From contig JACMND010000047.1 of NCBI GenBank assembly GCA_014378705.1, positions 1-63,024 of the forward strand: a DNA stretch of 63,024 bases, in the 5' to 3' direction. Shown here piece after piece: positions 8,780 to 18,063 of the stretch; positions within the stretch are counted from its first letter, which is position 1, and each line of letters opens with the position of its first letter. The DNA comes from Pedobacter sp. (GTDB taxonomy: Bacteria; Bacteroidota; Bacteroidia; Sphingobacteriales; Sphingobacteriaceae). A program made the translations under genes and the position numbers. The notes under the pieces are model-generated. The model saw only the letters and a program-made list of their open reading frames with translations. It was not told where the DNA came from and did no database searches.

Positions 8780-9559
8780 TTATTTTTTGTGGTGTGAAAA
8801 TAACCAACTTAATAATTCCGGTTCAGCAAAAGCCAAATCCCAACTGTTGTGATTTGCTTCAGGATACAATGTAAATTTTACATCAGCTCCTTTAGCTTTT
8901 AAAGCATCTACAACTATTTGTGAATTTTCAGGCACGACCACATCGTCTTTGGCACCATGAAATATCCACAACGGAACATTTTTATACTTTTTAACGTTTT
9001 TAGGATTATCTCCGCCACATATCGCGATTGCCGCTGCGAAATCACCACGCATCCGGCGTATTATTTCAAAAGTTCCCATTCCTCCCATTGATAAACCGGC
9101 CGAGTAAAATCGGTTATTATCAGTGTAAGGCAAATCTTTAACGGTTTCCATCAAGTTGATCAGCAACTTCATGGCTTTGGTTGGTTTGCCACTCGTGGCA
9201 AAATCAAAACTCCGTTTACCCTCAATATTGGATGATTTCACATTTGACCAATAACTAGTAGACGGACATTGCGGGAAAATAACAATAGCCGGAAAATTTC
9301 TTCTGACTTCCGGCTGTAGAAATAGTTTACTGCCATGAGTCAGTTGAATTTCGTTATCATTTCCACGTTCACCAGCACCATGTAAAAATAAAAGTACAGG
9401 GTACTTTTTGGCAGGATCAAAGTTCTCTGGCATAAGAATCCGATACAATAAAGTATCTGTTCCTTCAATAAATTTATCTGCCTTGTACTCATTATTTTCC
9501 TGGGCATTGGCCGAAGTTAGAATAGTCATTAATAAAATAATTGGGATAACTGATCTCAT
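8780..9559 (-). CDS. Secreted alpha/beta-hydrolase esterase, last gene of the PUL
   Basis: 259 residues. A signal peptide (MRSVIPIILLMTILTSANAQ) sends it to the periplasm or beyond. The fold is an alpha/beta hydrolase of the phospholipase/carboxylesterase or PHB-depolymerase type: LFLHGAGERG oxyanion region, nucleophile elbow GLSMGG with Ser157, likely acid Asp205 or Asp206 in GAKDDVVVP, and His237 in PEANHNSW. Its ATG overlaps the stop of the GH3 gene (ATGA), so it belongs to the PUL operon. The probable job is to remove an acyl decoration from the glycan. The actual ester is unknown. Confidence 0.8.
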   Translation of the reverse strand: MRSVIPIILLMTILTSANAQENNEYKADKFIEGTDTLLYRILMPENFDPAKKYPVLLFLHGAGERGNDNEIQLTHGSKLFLQPEVRRNFPAIVIFPQCPSTSYWSNVKSSNIEGKRSFDFATSGKPTKAMKLLINLMETVKDLPYTDNNRFYSAGLSMGGMGTFEIIRRMRGDFAAAIAICGGDNPKNVKKYKNVPLWIFHGAKDDVVVPENSQIVVDALKAKGADVKFTLYPEANHNSWDLAFAEPELLSWLFSHHKK

Positions 9560-11835
9560 GGATTTAATTTAAAGTTTGAGGTTTTTACGTCACGTGAATT
9601 TCCACCGATAAATACTTTAAATTCTCCGGGTTCTGAGGCATATTTAAGGTTGGCGTTATAAAATTTTAGGTCATCATTGCTAATCGTAAAAGTTATTGCT
9701 TTACTCTCACCTGCTTTTAAAAATACCTTCTTAAATCCTTTTAACTCCTTAACAGGCCTGGTGATAGAACCTACTACATCTTGAATATAAAACTGAACAA
9801 CTTCTTCTCCATCATATTTGCCAGTGTTGCTTAAAGTAATACTGGCTTCAATTTTTTGACCGGGTTTTATTTCTTTTTGATCCAAACTGATTCCGCTGTA
9901 CGTAAAATTAGTGTAGCTCAAGCCAAAACCAAAAGGATATAAAGGATCATTTGGCACATCCAGATATTTAGAAGTGTATTTTTGATTTACATCCAGAGGC
10001 CGACCCGTGTTTTTCGAGTTGTAATAAATCGGAATCTGACCCACGTTTCTGGGAAAACTCATCGTAATCTTGCCTGAAGGATTTGCGTTGCCGAATAACA
10101 CATCAGCAATTGCAGGACCTGCATTGGTACCGCTAAACCAAGTCTCTAATATCGCATCCAAATTTTTATCTTCCCACTCCAAAGTTAAAGGTCTGCCATT
10201 CATCAGCACCAAAATAATTGGTTTTCCGGTTGCTTTTAAAGCTCTAAGAAGTTCTGCCTGATTATCCAATAAACCGATCATACTCCGGCTAGCCGCTTCA
10301 CCACTCATACCGAATGGCTCACCCAAAACCGCAACAATGACACTCGAACGATTGGCTACTTTAACCGCTTCGTCAATCATTTTTTCCGGTGATCTTTCAT
10401 CCGCTACCAGTTCTGCACCGTGCGGATTTAATTTTTTCATTAACTCTTCGTCATCAACTAAATTGCAACCTTTGGCAAACAGCAATTTATCAGAACCAAA
10501 TTTATTTTCAAGCGCAGACCACAAGCTTACCGCTTTTTTCCAGTCGCCGGCACCACTCCAGCTTCCAAGCAGATCTCGTTGATTTTTTACAAGCGGGCCA
10601 ATAAAAGCTATTTTTTGATTCGCATTGAGTGGTAAAATCTGACCGGCATTTTTTAATAAAACCATACTCTTTATAGCAGCTTCTTTACTTAAATTAAGTT
10701 TTTGCTGGTTCATCATCTCCTGTGCATTTCTCTCTTCGCTAACAAAGCGGTACGGATCATCAAATAATCCAAGGTCAAATTTAGCTTCAAGTATTCTGCG
10801 ACAAGCGGCATCGATTTGCGCTTGTTTAACAATTTTAGACTTTACGAGCTCCGCACCATGTTTTAAAAGCAACTCTCCAACCATATCCATGTCCACACCG
10901 GCGTTTAAAGTTAGTTCGGCCACTTTTCTCTCATCTCCAACACCATGATTAATCATTTCATTAATGGCTGTGTAATCTGTTACTATTAACCCCGCAAAGC
11001 CCCATTGTTTGCGCAATACTTCTTCCATTAGCCACTTGTTTCCTGATGCGGGAACTCCTTCGATCTCATTAAATGAGGTCATTACAGATTTAACTCCTGC
11101 CTCTAAAGCAGCCTTGTAGGGAGGGAAATATTCATTATACATACGCAAACGGCTCATATCTACTGTGTTGTAATCACGGCCTGCTTCCCCCGCACCATAT
11201 AATGCAAAATGCTTAACGCATGCCATTATGGTATTATTTTTATCAAAATTATCACCCTGATACCCTTTTACCATGGCCTTAGCTATCAGTGAACCCAGAT
11301 AAGGATCTTCTCCGGCTCCTTCACTTACCCTTCCCCAACGTGGGTCGCGGGCAATATCAACCATCGGAGAAAAAGTCCAGTTTAAACCATCTGCACTAGC
11401 TTCCTCGGCAGCGGCCCTCGCCGTGCGTTCAATTAAGCTAAGATCCCACGAAGCTGACAATCCGAGGGCGATAGGAAAAATGGTGCGATGCCCATGAATT
11501 ACATCGTATCCAAAAAGCAGCGGTATTTTTAAACGGGTTTCGTTTACCGCCATTTCTTGTAATTTTCGAACAGCGATTGGGGTAAACGTGTTAAAAACAC
11601 CACCTACCAAACCCTTTTTTATTTTTTCTTCTACACCCTGACTAACAATCGGGCCGGTAACATCAAAACCTACGGATGGAAGATTTAATTGACCCACCTT
11701 TTCTTCTAAGGTCATTTTGGACATTAGTTTAGTTACGAATGTGTTTCTTTTAGAATTTACAGCTTGTTTTTTGGTTTGGCCTTCAACTAAACTGAGACTA
11801 AAAACAAGAAGTAATGAGAGTGAGAGTAATTTCAT
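9556..11835 (-). CDS. Periplasmic GH3 beta-glucosidase (BglX-like)
   Basis: 759 residues with a signal peptide (MKLLSLSLLLVFSLSLVEGQ). GH3 hallmarks are all present: SPMVDIARDPRWGR at 156-169, KHF at 208-210, the nucleophile Asp287 in VTDYTAINE, the likely acid/base Glu513 in GMSGEAASRS, and a fibronectin-III-like C-terminal domain from about 670. GH3 enzymes of this layout release glucose from the non-reducing end of beta-gluco-oligosaccharides. Next to two GH144-like glucanases, a preference for beta-1,2 oligosaccharides such as sophorose is likely, but this is inferred from context. It is translationally coupled to the esterase downstream. Confidence 0.9.
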   Translation of the reverse strand: MKLLSLSLLLVFSLSLVEGQTKKQAVNSKRNTFVTKLMSKMTLEEKVGQLNLPSVGFDVTGPIVSQGVEEKIKKGLVGGVFNTFTPIAVRKLQEMAVNETRLKIPLLFGYDVIHGHRTIFPIALGLSASWDLSLIERTARAAAEEASADGLNWTFSPMVDIARDPRWGRVSEGAGEDPYLGSLIAKAMVKGYQGDNFDKNNTIMACVKHFALYGAGEAGRDYNTVDMSRLRMYNEYFPPYKAALEAGVKSVMTSFNEIEGVPASGNKWLMEEVLRKQWGFAGLIVTDYTAINEMINHGVGDERKVAELTLNAGVDMDMVGELLLKHGAELVKSKIVKQAQIDAACRRILEAKFDLGLFDDPYRFVSEERNAQEMMNQQKLNLSKEAAIKSMVLLKNAGQILPLNANQKIAFIGPLVKNQRDLLGSWSGAGDWKKAVSLWSALENKFGSDKLLFAKGCNLVDDEELMKKLNPHGAELVADERSPEKMIDEAVKVANRSSVIVAVLGEPFGMSGEAASRSMIGLLDNQAELLRALKATGKPIILVLMNGRPLTLEWEDKNLDAILETWFSGTNAGPAIADVLFGNANPSGKITMSFPRNVGQIPIYYNSKNTGRPLDVNQKYTSKYLDVPNDPLYPFGFGLSYTNFTYSGISLDQKEIKPGQKIEASITLSNTGKYDGEEVVQFYIQDVVGSITRPVKELKGFKKVFLKAGESKAITFTISNDDLKFYNANLKYASEPGEFKVFIGGNSRDVKTSNFKLNP

Positions 11836-11857
11836 AGGATTTTAATTTATTAACAAG

Positions 11858-13219
11858 TTAAGGTTTTTTTATAGCCGGGCTTTTAAAACCGAGCCTGTTC
11901 AAACCCCGTTGAACATCCGGCGAACTCATAAACAAATTCCATAATAATCCGCTGCGATAATTTTCTATCATGACAATAATAGGGCCCTGATCAATAGCTA
12001 AATGTGATTTTGCATACCAGTTTTTTGACTCGCTGAACGCATCTATAAAGCCATATTCACTCCATAGTTTATCTCCAAGATCATAATAAAAACTTCTGAG
12101 TGCTTCCATTGAATATTCAGGAGTATAGGGCATTGATGATAATGCGGCCGTTGGTGTTATTACCCCGAGATCTTCTGAGGGAGAATGCGCCGCATAACCA
12201 ACATAACTGTCGCTTGCTGTTAAACCCCAGCGTTTAGCAGAATAGCCTTTAAATTTTTTCGGATTATCAATAACATAGGCCCTGTTAATTAATGTGTGAT
12301 TTTTGTTTTGTTGCCAGTAATCAGCATACTGATCTTTTAATCCACGGGGATCTAATCCTAAAAAAGAATAATGCGCAAAAAACAACGGACCTCCGTAATC
12401 AAAACCTAAAGGCAATTTAAAATTATAAAAAGTACGATCGTTTCTAAAAAATGTACTGCTCGTCCATCCCTGGTGATACACTTTTGGATCAATCGCATGT
12501 TCCGGGGAAGAGGCCGCTAAAACATAGGTTATCAGGCACTCGTTAAATCCGCGAATCTGGTGATTCATGCTCCATCCGTTGTTCGGGCTCCAATGCCAGT
12601 AAAGCACATTTTGCCCACCCTGCGTGTGCCAATCCCATTCAACACCTTCCCACATCCCTAAAATTTTATTTCTTAGTTCCTGTTCGGCAGGAGTATTTTT
12701 TGTAAAATATTGCCGGGCGCATATCAGCCCCTGAAATAAGAACGAAGTTTCTACCAGATCTGCTCCGTCATCTTTAAGGCTAAAACGAATAACTTTTCCT
12801 GTTTCACCGTTTAGCCAATGCGGAAAAACGCCGTGGAACATATCGGCTCGCCATAAAAAATTGACGATTTTTTGAACTCTTTGGGCGGCTTGCTCCCTGG
12901 TAATCCATCCACGTTCGGATGCTACTATAATCGCCATGATTCCAAAACCTGTTCCGCCCGTTGTTACTACTTCACTGCCATAATCAAATCCTACATTGCT
13001 TCGTTCGCGGGCCATCCCACTTACCGGATGGCCAAAATCCCAAAAATAACGAAAGGTTTGTTTTTGTACCTGGTCAAGTAAAGCGCTATCTGAAAGATTT
13101 TTTAATACGCCTGAAGGCTTGATTAAAATGCGCTCGCCAGTTTTAAAACCTACATTCTGCGCCTGAACTTCCGTTACAAAAAGCAAGGTTAAAAACAGTA
13201 TAGTTAAAGTCCGTTTCAT
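11858..13219 (-). CDS. GH144-like glucanase ('glucoamylase family'), secreted form
   Basis: 453 residues from the ATG at 13217-13219, chosen because it gives a proper signal peptide (MKRTLTILFLTLLFVTEVQAQ). The frame is open for 31 more codons upstream. The body (KQTFRYFWDFGHPVSGMARER, GGTGFGIMAIIVASERGW, FPHWLNGETGKVI, KDDGADLVETSFL, FAHYSFLGLDPRG, IDQGPIIVMIENYRSGLLW) is the alpha/alpha-barrel family formerly annotated as glucoamylase. This is the group that holds the endo-beta-1,2-glucanases of GH144. The predicted role is to cut beta-1,2-glucan into short oligosaccharides. It lacks a lipobox, so it is probably periplasmic, unlike its paralogue at 15.4-17.1 kb. Confidence 0.85.
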   Translation of the reverse strand: MKRTLTILFLTLLFVTEVQAQNVGFKTGERILIKPSGVLKNLSDSALLDQVQKQTFRYFWDFGHPVSGMARERSNVGFDYGSEVVTTGGTGFGIMAIIVASERGWITREQAAQRVQKIVNFLWRADMFHGVFPHWLNGETGKVIRFSLKDDGADLVETSFLFQGLICARQYFTKNTPAEQELRNKILGMWEGVEWDWHTQGGQNVLYWHWSPNNGWSMNHQIRGFNECLITYVLAASSPEHAIDPKVYHQGWTSSTFFRNDRTFYNFKLPLGFDYGGPLFFAHYSFLGLDPRGLKDQYADYWQQNKNHTLINRAYVIDNPKKFKGYSAKRWGLTASDSYVGYAAHSPSEDLGVITPTAALSSMPYTPEYSMEALRSFYYDLGDKLWSEYGFIDAFSESKNWYAKSHLAIDQGPIIVMIENYRSGLLWNLFMSSPDVQRGLNRLGFKSPAIKKP

Positions 13220-13403
13220 GTTTGTTTTAATTTGGGTGTGCCACCGGATTATTCCCTTGTCTTTGATGTACAATGTTAAGTTCCCTAAAAGCATTAAATA
13301 ATTTTTTTCCAAAATAAGTATTTACTGTCATCATTGTTCATTGCCATAAGATTATAGTATTTGCAATGAATAAAATATTAAAACGCTTTATATAGTTAAA
13401 GGA

Positions 13404-15383
13404 TTATTTTTTAAATATTCTGATTACACTCCCACCTCCGGCGGCTAACTTAATTGTAATAATATCTGATTTATTAATTGTTTGAAATTCCATTTTTAAA
13501 TGATTGGGATTATCAGAATTTAAGTCATCTCTATAAATTTTCGCACTATAGTTACCTGTGGATAAAAAATCTAATGAAACTTTTACTATCCGGGCTTTAT
13601 TGTTGTTGATACTTCCAACATACCAATCGGTTCCTTTTCGCCGGGCTACAGTTACGTACTCTCCTACTTCCGCGGCCGGAACAATAGTCTCGTCCCATGT
13701 TGTTGGAATTTCTTTTAATAAATCAAAACCTGGTTGACCTTCATACGCTTCTGGATAATCCGCAACCATCCCTAAATAACTTTCCAGAACTACATACATG
13801 GCCAGCATGTGGCATCGCGTCCCGGTCATAAGCGGACGCGTATATTGTGGTTTGAAATTTGCATCCTGAACAGCCCTGAAACCACCTAAATGATAATCTG
13901 TAGGCCCAGCTAGCATTCTTGTAAAAATAATGTCCAAATCGTGATCGGCACTTACCGCTTTATTGCTCATTTTATTATGCTCATAGTTATGAGCTCCTTC
14001 CCTGGTAAATTCATTTGGGTAAGTACGATGTAAACCAGTGGGTTTAAAGACTCCGTGAAACTGAATAAACAATTTGTGTTCTGCGGCTCTTTTCAATATT
14101 TCTTCCTGTATGTTCACCATTTCCTGATCATCGCGATCCATAAAATCAACCATTAATCCTTTGATACCCCATTTTTCGAATTGTGAAAACGCTTCTTCAA
14201 GCTTTGGGTACAGCGCTTTCCAGTTTACCCAAACATGAATTCCAACCCCTTTTTCCTTTGCGTAATCACAAACTTGTTTCATATCCAGACTGAGAACAGT
14301 TTTGGTAACGTCTGTATTTGGGCCTATCTCACCATATCCGGCCGCATCACTTTTGTACCATGCAAAACCCCCGTAACCGATTACAGAATGATATTCTATT
14401 TTATTGCGGGCGCAGAAATCAATGTAATATTTGTTCGTTTCAAAGTTGATTCCCGGTGCGAATGATGTATCCGGGGTAACGTCGCCATTCCACCAATGAA
14501 AGGATGTTTTACCTGGTTTCAGCCAGGAAAGATCTTTTATTTTGGAGGGCTCGCTCAGGCTGGTTATTATATTGGATTCAATCAATGACCCGACCCGATC
14601 ACCGATCAGCATTACCCGCCATGGTGTATGGTGTGGCAAAATTGCTTTCACCTTTACTTCCATTTGTCCTTGTAGTGGCGAAAGCTGACTCTTTAAAATT
14701 CCATTTTTTTTTGTTAAATACATTCCGGCATAATCACGCAAATTTGCTTCGGTAATAGCCATGTATATATTTTGCGGAAATTCAAACAGCGTAGGAATAT
14801 CCATTAACGTGTCTGTTTTAATTTTGCTTAAAAGAATTTTATCATAAAAGCCCTCGTGGCTGGTATTAAAGTTTTCCCTAAAAAGTGTTCGAACTTTAGG
14901 GTTACCAACCATTTTAAATGTGCTGTTTTCATCAGTCAGCGTGTAGGATGTCCAATTTTTTTGTTTCGGAAATTCATATCTGAACGCCAGACCGTCATTA
15001 AAAGCACGGATAACAAGATTAATCTGACGTTTTGCACCGGTTCGTTCCTCAAGGCCAATAGAAACTTCATTGTGCTGGTCTCTTACTGATTTTGCTTTTC
15101 CTACCACTAACTCATAAATTTCATCCGCTTTGCGGAAAATGGGAACAGAAATTTTAAGATTGGCACCAAACACGCCGCCTTCTTTAAATGAAAGACTTAG
15201 TTTAGAATTTTCAATGAGCGTTTTTCCCTTGTAACCCACACTATAAACAGGGGCGTTTTGGGTTAATTTAAATGAGAATAGAATGTTACCATCCGGCGAT
15301 TTTAAAGAAATTTTTTTTTGAGAAAATGCAGGTTCCGCAACTATAACTACAAAAAAGATCAATAGCTTTTGAAAAGCATTCAT
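13404..15383 (-). CDS. GH97 glycoside hydrolase, retaining type
   Basis: 659 residues with a signal peptide (cleavage near AFSQ, residue 21). It has an N-terminal beta-sandwich, a central barrel and a C-terminal beta domain, as in GH97. Key text: AFNDGLAFRYEFP, MVDFMDRDDQ at 411-420, HGVFKPTGLHRTYPNEFTREGA at about 443-464, and TRMLAGPTDYHLGGF. GH97 contains inverting alpha-glucosidases (SusB) and retaining enzymes characterised as alpha-galactosidases. Asp413 in VDFMDRDDQ lies where the retaining members carry their nucleophile, so a retaining mechanism is likely. Substrate is unknown. Within this PUL it should act on an alpha-linked sugar of the glycan. Confidence 0.88.
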   Translation of the reverse strand: MNAFQKLLIFFVVIVAEPAFSQKKISLKSPDGNILFSFKLTQNAPVYSVGYKGKTLIENSKLSLSFKEGGVFGANLKISVPIFRKADEIYELVVGKAKSVRDQHNEVSIGLEERTGAKRQINLVIRAFNDGLAFRYEFPKQKNWTSYTLTDENSTFKMVGNPKVRTLFRENFNTSHEGFYDKILLSKIKTDTLMDIPTLFEFPQNIYMAITEANLRDYAGMYLTKKNGILKSQLSPLQGQMEVKVKAILPHHTPWRVMLIGDRVGSLIESNIITSLSEPSKIKDLSWLKPGKTSFHWWNGDVTPDTSFAPGINFETNKYYIDFCARNKIEYHSVIGYGGFAWYKSDAAGYGEIGPNTDVTKTVLSLDMKQVCDYAKEKGVGIHVWVNWKALYPKLEEAFSQFEKWGIKGLMVDFMDRDDQEMVNIQEEILKRAAEHKLFIQFHGVFKPTGLHRTYPNEFTREGAHNYEHNKMSNKAVSADHDLDIIFTRMLAGPTDYHLGGFRAVQDANFKPQYTRPLMTGTRCHMLAMYVVLESYLGMVADYPEAYEGQPGFDLLKEIPTTWDETIVPAAEVGEYVTVARRKGTDWYVGSINNNKARIVKVSLDFLSTGNYSAKIYRDDLNSDNPNHLKMEFQTINKSDIITIKLAAGGGSVIRIFKK

Positions 15384-15417
15384 TTAAGTTGTGTTAAATA
15401 AAACCTAAGTAAGGTAT

Positions 15418-17076
15418 TTATAAATTTGGGCTTTGAAACCCTAAGTTTTTCATCCCCGCTTTAACTTCCGGGCAACTCATAAACAGGTTCCATAACAATC
15501 CGCTTCGATGATTTTCTATCATGATAATTATAGGACCCTGGTCTATGGCTAAAAAAGATTGAGCAAACCAGGGTTCAGACATGGAAAACGCATCTGTAAA
15601 ACCATATTCCTTAAATATACGGTCTCCAAGTTTATAATAAAAAAATTTTAGCGCTGCCATGGATTTATCCGGCGTGTAGGGGAAGGATGACAAAGCAGCA
15701 GTTGGAGAAATAACACCGTTATCATTCGCCGGATCGTGTACCCGATAACCAATTATATCATCGCTGGAAGTTAATCCCCAGCAATTTTCACTATACCCGG
15801 CATACCCTTTTGGATTTGCTTTGCAATAGTTATAATTAATTAAAGCATGAGCCAGGTTTTGGATTTCATAATTAGCATATGCATCTGATAAGCCTGTGGG
15901 GTTGATCCCAAGAAAAGAATAATGAGCAAAAAATAAGGGCCCGCCCTGCGCCGGACCTAAAGGAAGTTGTTCTCCAAAATAAATTTCTCCGTTTTTCATG
16001 GCCCCGTTTCTAGCCCAGCCAGTATCGTAAACGGATCTGGAAATGGCTGATGTATTCGAAGAAGCTGCCAAAACATAGGTGATCAAAGCCTCGTTCCAGC
16101 CTGACACCTGAAGGTTAATTTCCCAATTATATTGCGGACTCCAATGCCAATAAAGCACATCTTCGCCATTTTTTCTAAACCAGTTCCATTCAACCGCGTT
16201 CCATAAAACATTAATATTATTGCGAAGTGCTGTTTCATCTGCATCAGCACCATTAAAATATTGACGGGCAGTAAGCAACCCCTGAATTAAATAAGCGGTT
16301 TCAACCAAATCTGCCCCATCATCTTTCTGGCCGAAAGGTATTGATTCCCCTGTTGCGCCGTTCAACCAGTGAGGGTACGCCCCATGAAATTTTTGAGTAT
16401 TGTTTTGCAGGAAACCAACTATTTTTTGAATTCTGGCGAGACCATCAGCCCTCGTTACAAACTGCCTGTGAATACCAACAATGATAGACATGATCCCAAA
16501 ACCGGAGCCACCGGAAGTAACCAGATCACCGGAAGTTTCCCTTTCCCTTGATAATCCACTTACCGGATGGCCGAAATCCCAAAAATATTTAAAGGTTTGC
16601 TTTTGGACAATGTCTAATAGTTGATCATCTGTTACAATAGGGAATTTATCGACAGGATTAAAACCGGTTGTCAATTTAACAATTGCCGGAAACTTAAGCG
16701 TTCCACCTTGCGGGGATTGAATGTTTGATATATTAATTGTAAATGAAGTAAACGGATTTAAAGAAGACAAAGGTTTGACAACCAAAAATGTAGCGTTTTC
16801 AATAACAGCAGTAAATGGAAGAGCTGCATTGGTATTTGAGCTGAATTTAATAAAGCTTTTTAGGTTTTCTGAACTAACTGGTTTGGAAAAGGAAAACCGT
16901 ATTTCAGGATTTAAGGCTACTCCAGAAAAAACATTGCCCGCTTTAACAACTCCATCAACTGTGGCTGTTAAAAATACAGGACCAGCTTGTGTGGATGGAA
17001 TAACATCTTCGCTACTTCTTTTACAGGATGTAGTCAACAATAAAAGCACAAAAAATGCATTACGAAAAACATTCAT
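15418..17076 (-). CDS. GH144-like glucanase, lipoprotein form with N-terminal Ig-like domain
   Basis: 552 residues. A lipoprotein signal ends at Cys18 (LLTTSCKRSS). Residues about 30-140 form a bacterial Ig-like domain (GVALNPEIRFSFSKPVS, FTSFTINISNIQSPQGG). The catalytic part from about 150 (KQTFKYFWDFGHPVSGLSRERE, GGSGFGIMSIIVGIHRQ, YPHWLNGATGES, KDDGADLVETAYLIQGLL, GPIIIMIENHRSGLLW) is a clear paralogue of the downstream secreted GH144-like enzyme. The lipid anchor and spacer domain suggest it sits at the outer membrane, probably facing outward, and makes the first cut in the polymer. Confidence 0.85.
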   Translation of the reverse strand: MNVFRNAFFVLLLLTTSCKRSSEDVIPSTQAGPVFLTATVDGVVKAGNVFSGVALNPEIRFSFSKPVSSENLKSFIKFSSNTNAALPFTAVIENATFLVVKPLSSLNPFTSFTINISNIQSPQGGTLKFPAIVKLTTGFNPVDKFPIVTDDQLLDIVQKQTFKYFWDFGHPVSGLSRERETSGDLVTSGGSGFGIMSIIVGIHRQFVTRADGLARIQKIVGFLQNNTQKFHGAYPHWLNGATGESIPFGQKDDGADLVETAYLIQGLLTARQYFNGADADETALRNNINVLWNAVEWNWFRKNGEDVLYWHWSPQYNWEINLQVSGWNEALITYVLAASSNTSAISRSVYDTGWARNGAMKNGEIYFGEQLPLGPAQGGPLFFAHYSFLGINPTGLSDAYANYEIQNLAHALINYNYCKANPKGYAGYSENCWGLTSSDDIIGYRVHDPANDNGVISPTAALSSFPYTPDKSMAALKFFYYKLGDRIFKEYGFTDAFSMSEPWFAQSFLAIDQGPIIIMIENHRSGLLWNLFMSCPEVKAGMKNLGFQSPNL

Positions 17077-17150
17077 TTATGAAAAGAGGTGCGTGGTTAT
17101 AAAAAATTGAGCTTCGAATTAAAAACCGCCAGTATTTCTGGCGGTTAACT

Positions 17151-18047
17151 CTATCTTCCCTGGCGTTCAAGTATTTGCAATGCCGAAATTTCCTGGGCTG
17201 TTAAAGCACTGTTGTAAATTCTAAATTCATCGAGCTTACCTGTATAATTCAACATCCAGACTTCGGGAGCGTTAAAAGGTGCACCTAAGTGATTTTGCAT
17301 TCCGCCGATAATAAATTTAGTAGGATTTTTAAAATTTAAAGGACCTAAAGGGCTTGTGTCATTGGCTTTGCGATCCTCTACACCAGTTGGCAATACTCTT
17401 TTTTGACCATTTACGTATAGGGCAACCTTTGAAGTTGTCGCATCATAGGTTAAGGCGAGATGGCGCCAGCCGTTGTACATATCATCCGGACGGAAATCAC
17501 CGCCAGGTTCAATCCAATGCTCTACAAAAGTGGCCAGGTTATTTTCGAAATGAAACTTCATGAACATTTTATTTTCAGGGGAGTTATTTCCTTCAATCAT
17601 CATAAAAAAATTACCCCAAAAACTTCCGTCTTCTTTTGCCAATGCGAAAACACCCTGAGCTCCTCCGTCATGTTTGGTGGTATTGATCCAGTAACTTACT
17701 GTAAAGCTGGTTAAAGCGGCCAGCGGGCCCGGGTTTGAATAGCCGATAAACCCATTTGGAGAACCTTGATATGCCAGGCCTTTTCGACCTTCCACAAAAC
17801 TGGTTGTACCGGATGCCACACCACCTGTCACACCGTTTTTGACATCATTCACATCCCCATCAAAGGGAAAGTGCGCTACCAAATTTGCGGAGGCGATTTC
17901 ATTGGAATTTACAAATCCACCTTCTACAGGAGGTGGATCGCCGGCAGAAAAATTATCATCGGTTTCAGTTTTAGTACAAAATGAAAATGAAATTATTATA
18001 AATGTTGCCAGTGTAACTAATCGAAATTTGTCTTTGTTCGTTTTCAT
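17151..18047 (-). CDS. LamG-domain lipoprotein, probable surface glycan-binding protein
   Basis: 298 residues. The lipobox ends at Cys24 (ISFSFCTKTE) and is followed by an acidic, Pro/Gly-rich linker, as in surface-exposed Bacteroidota lipoproteins. The rest is a concanavalin-like LamG/jelly-roll domain: LVAHFPFDGDVND, FTVSYWINTTKHDGGAQ, WRHLALTYDATTSKVALYVNGQK, GKLDEFRIYNSALTAQEI. No catalytic residues are evident. It sits directly after susD, where surface glycan-binding proteins are usually encoded, so it most likely helps capture the glucan. Confidence 0.8.
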   Translation of the reverse strand: MKTNKDKFRLVTLATFIIISFSFCTKTETDDNFSAGDPPPVEGGFVNSNEIASANLVAHFPFDGDVNDVKNGVTGGVASGTTSFVEGRKGLAYQGSPNGFIGYSNPGPLAALTSFTVSYWINTTKHDGGAQGVFALAKEDGSFWGNFFMMIEGNNSPENKMFMKFHFENNLATFVEHWIEPGGDFRPDDMYNGWRHLALTYDATTSKVALYVNGQKRVLPTGVEDRKANDTSPLGPLNFKNPTKFIIGGMQNHLGAPFNAPEVWMLNYTGKLDEFRIYNSALTAQEISALQILERQGR

Positions 18048-18063
18048 AATCCTGAATTTTTAA

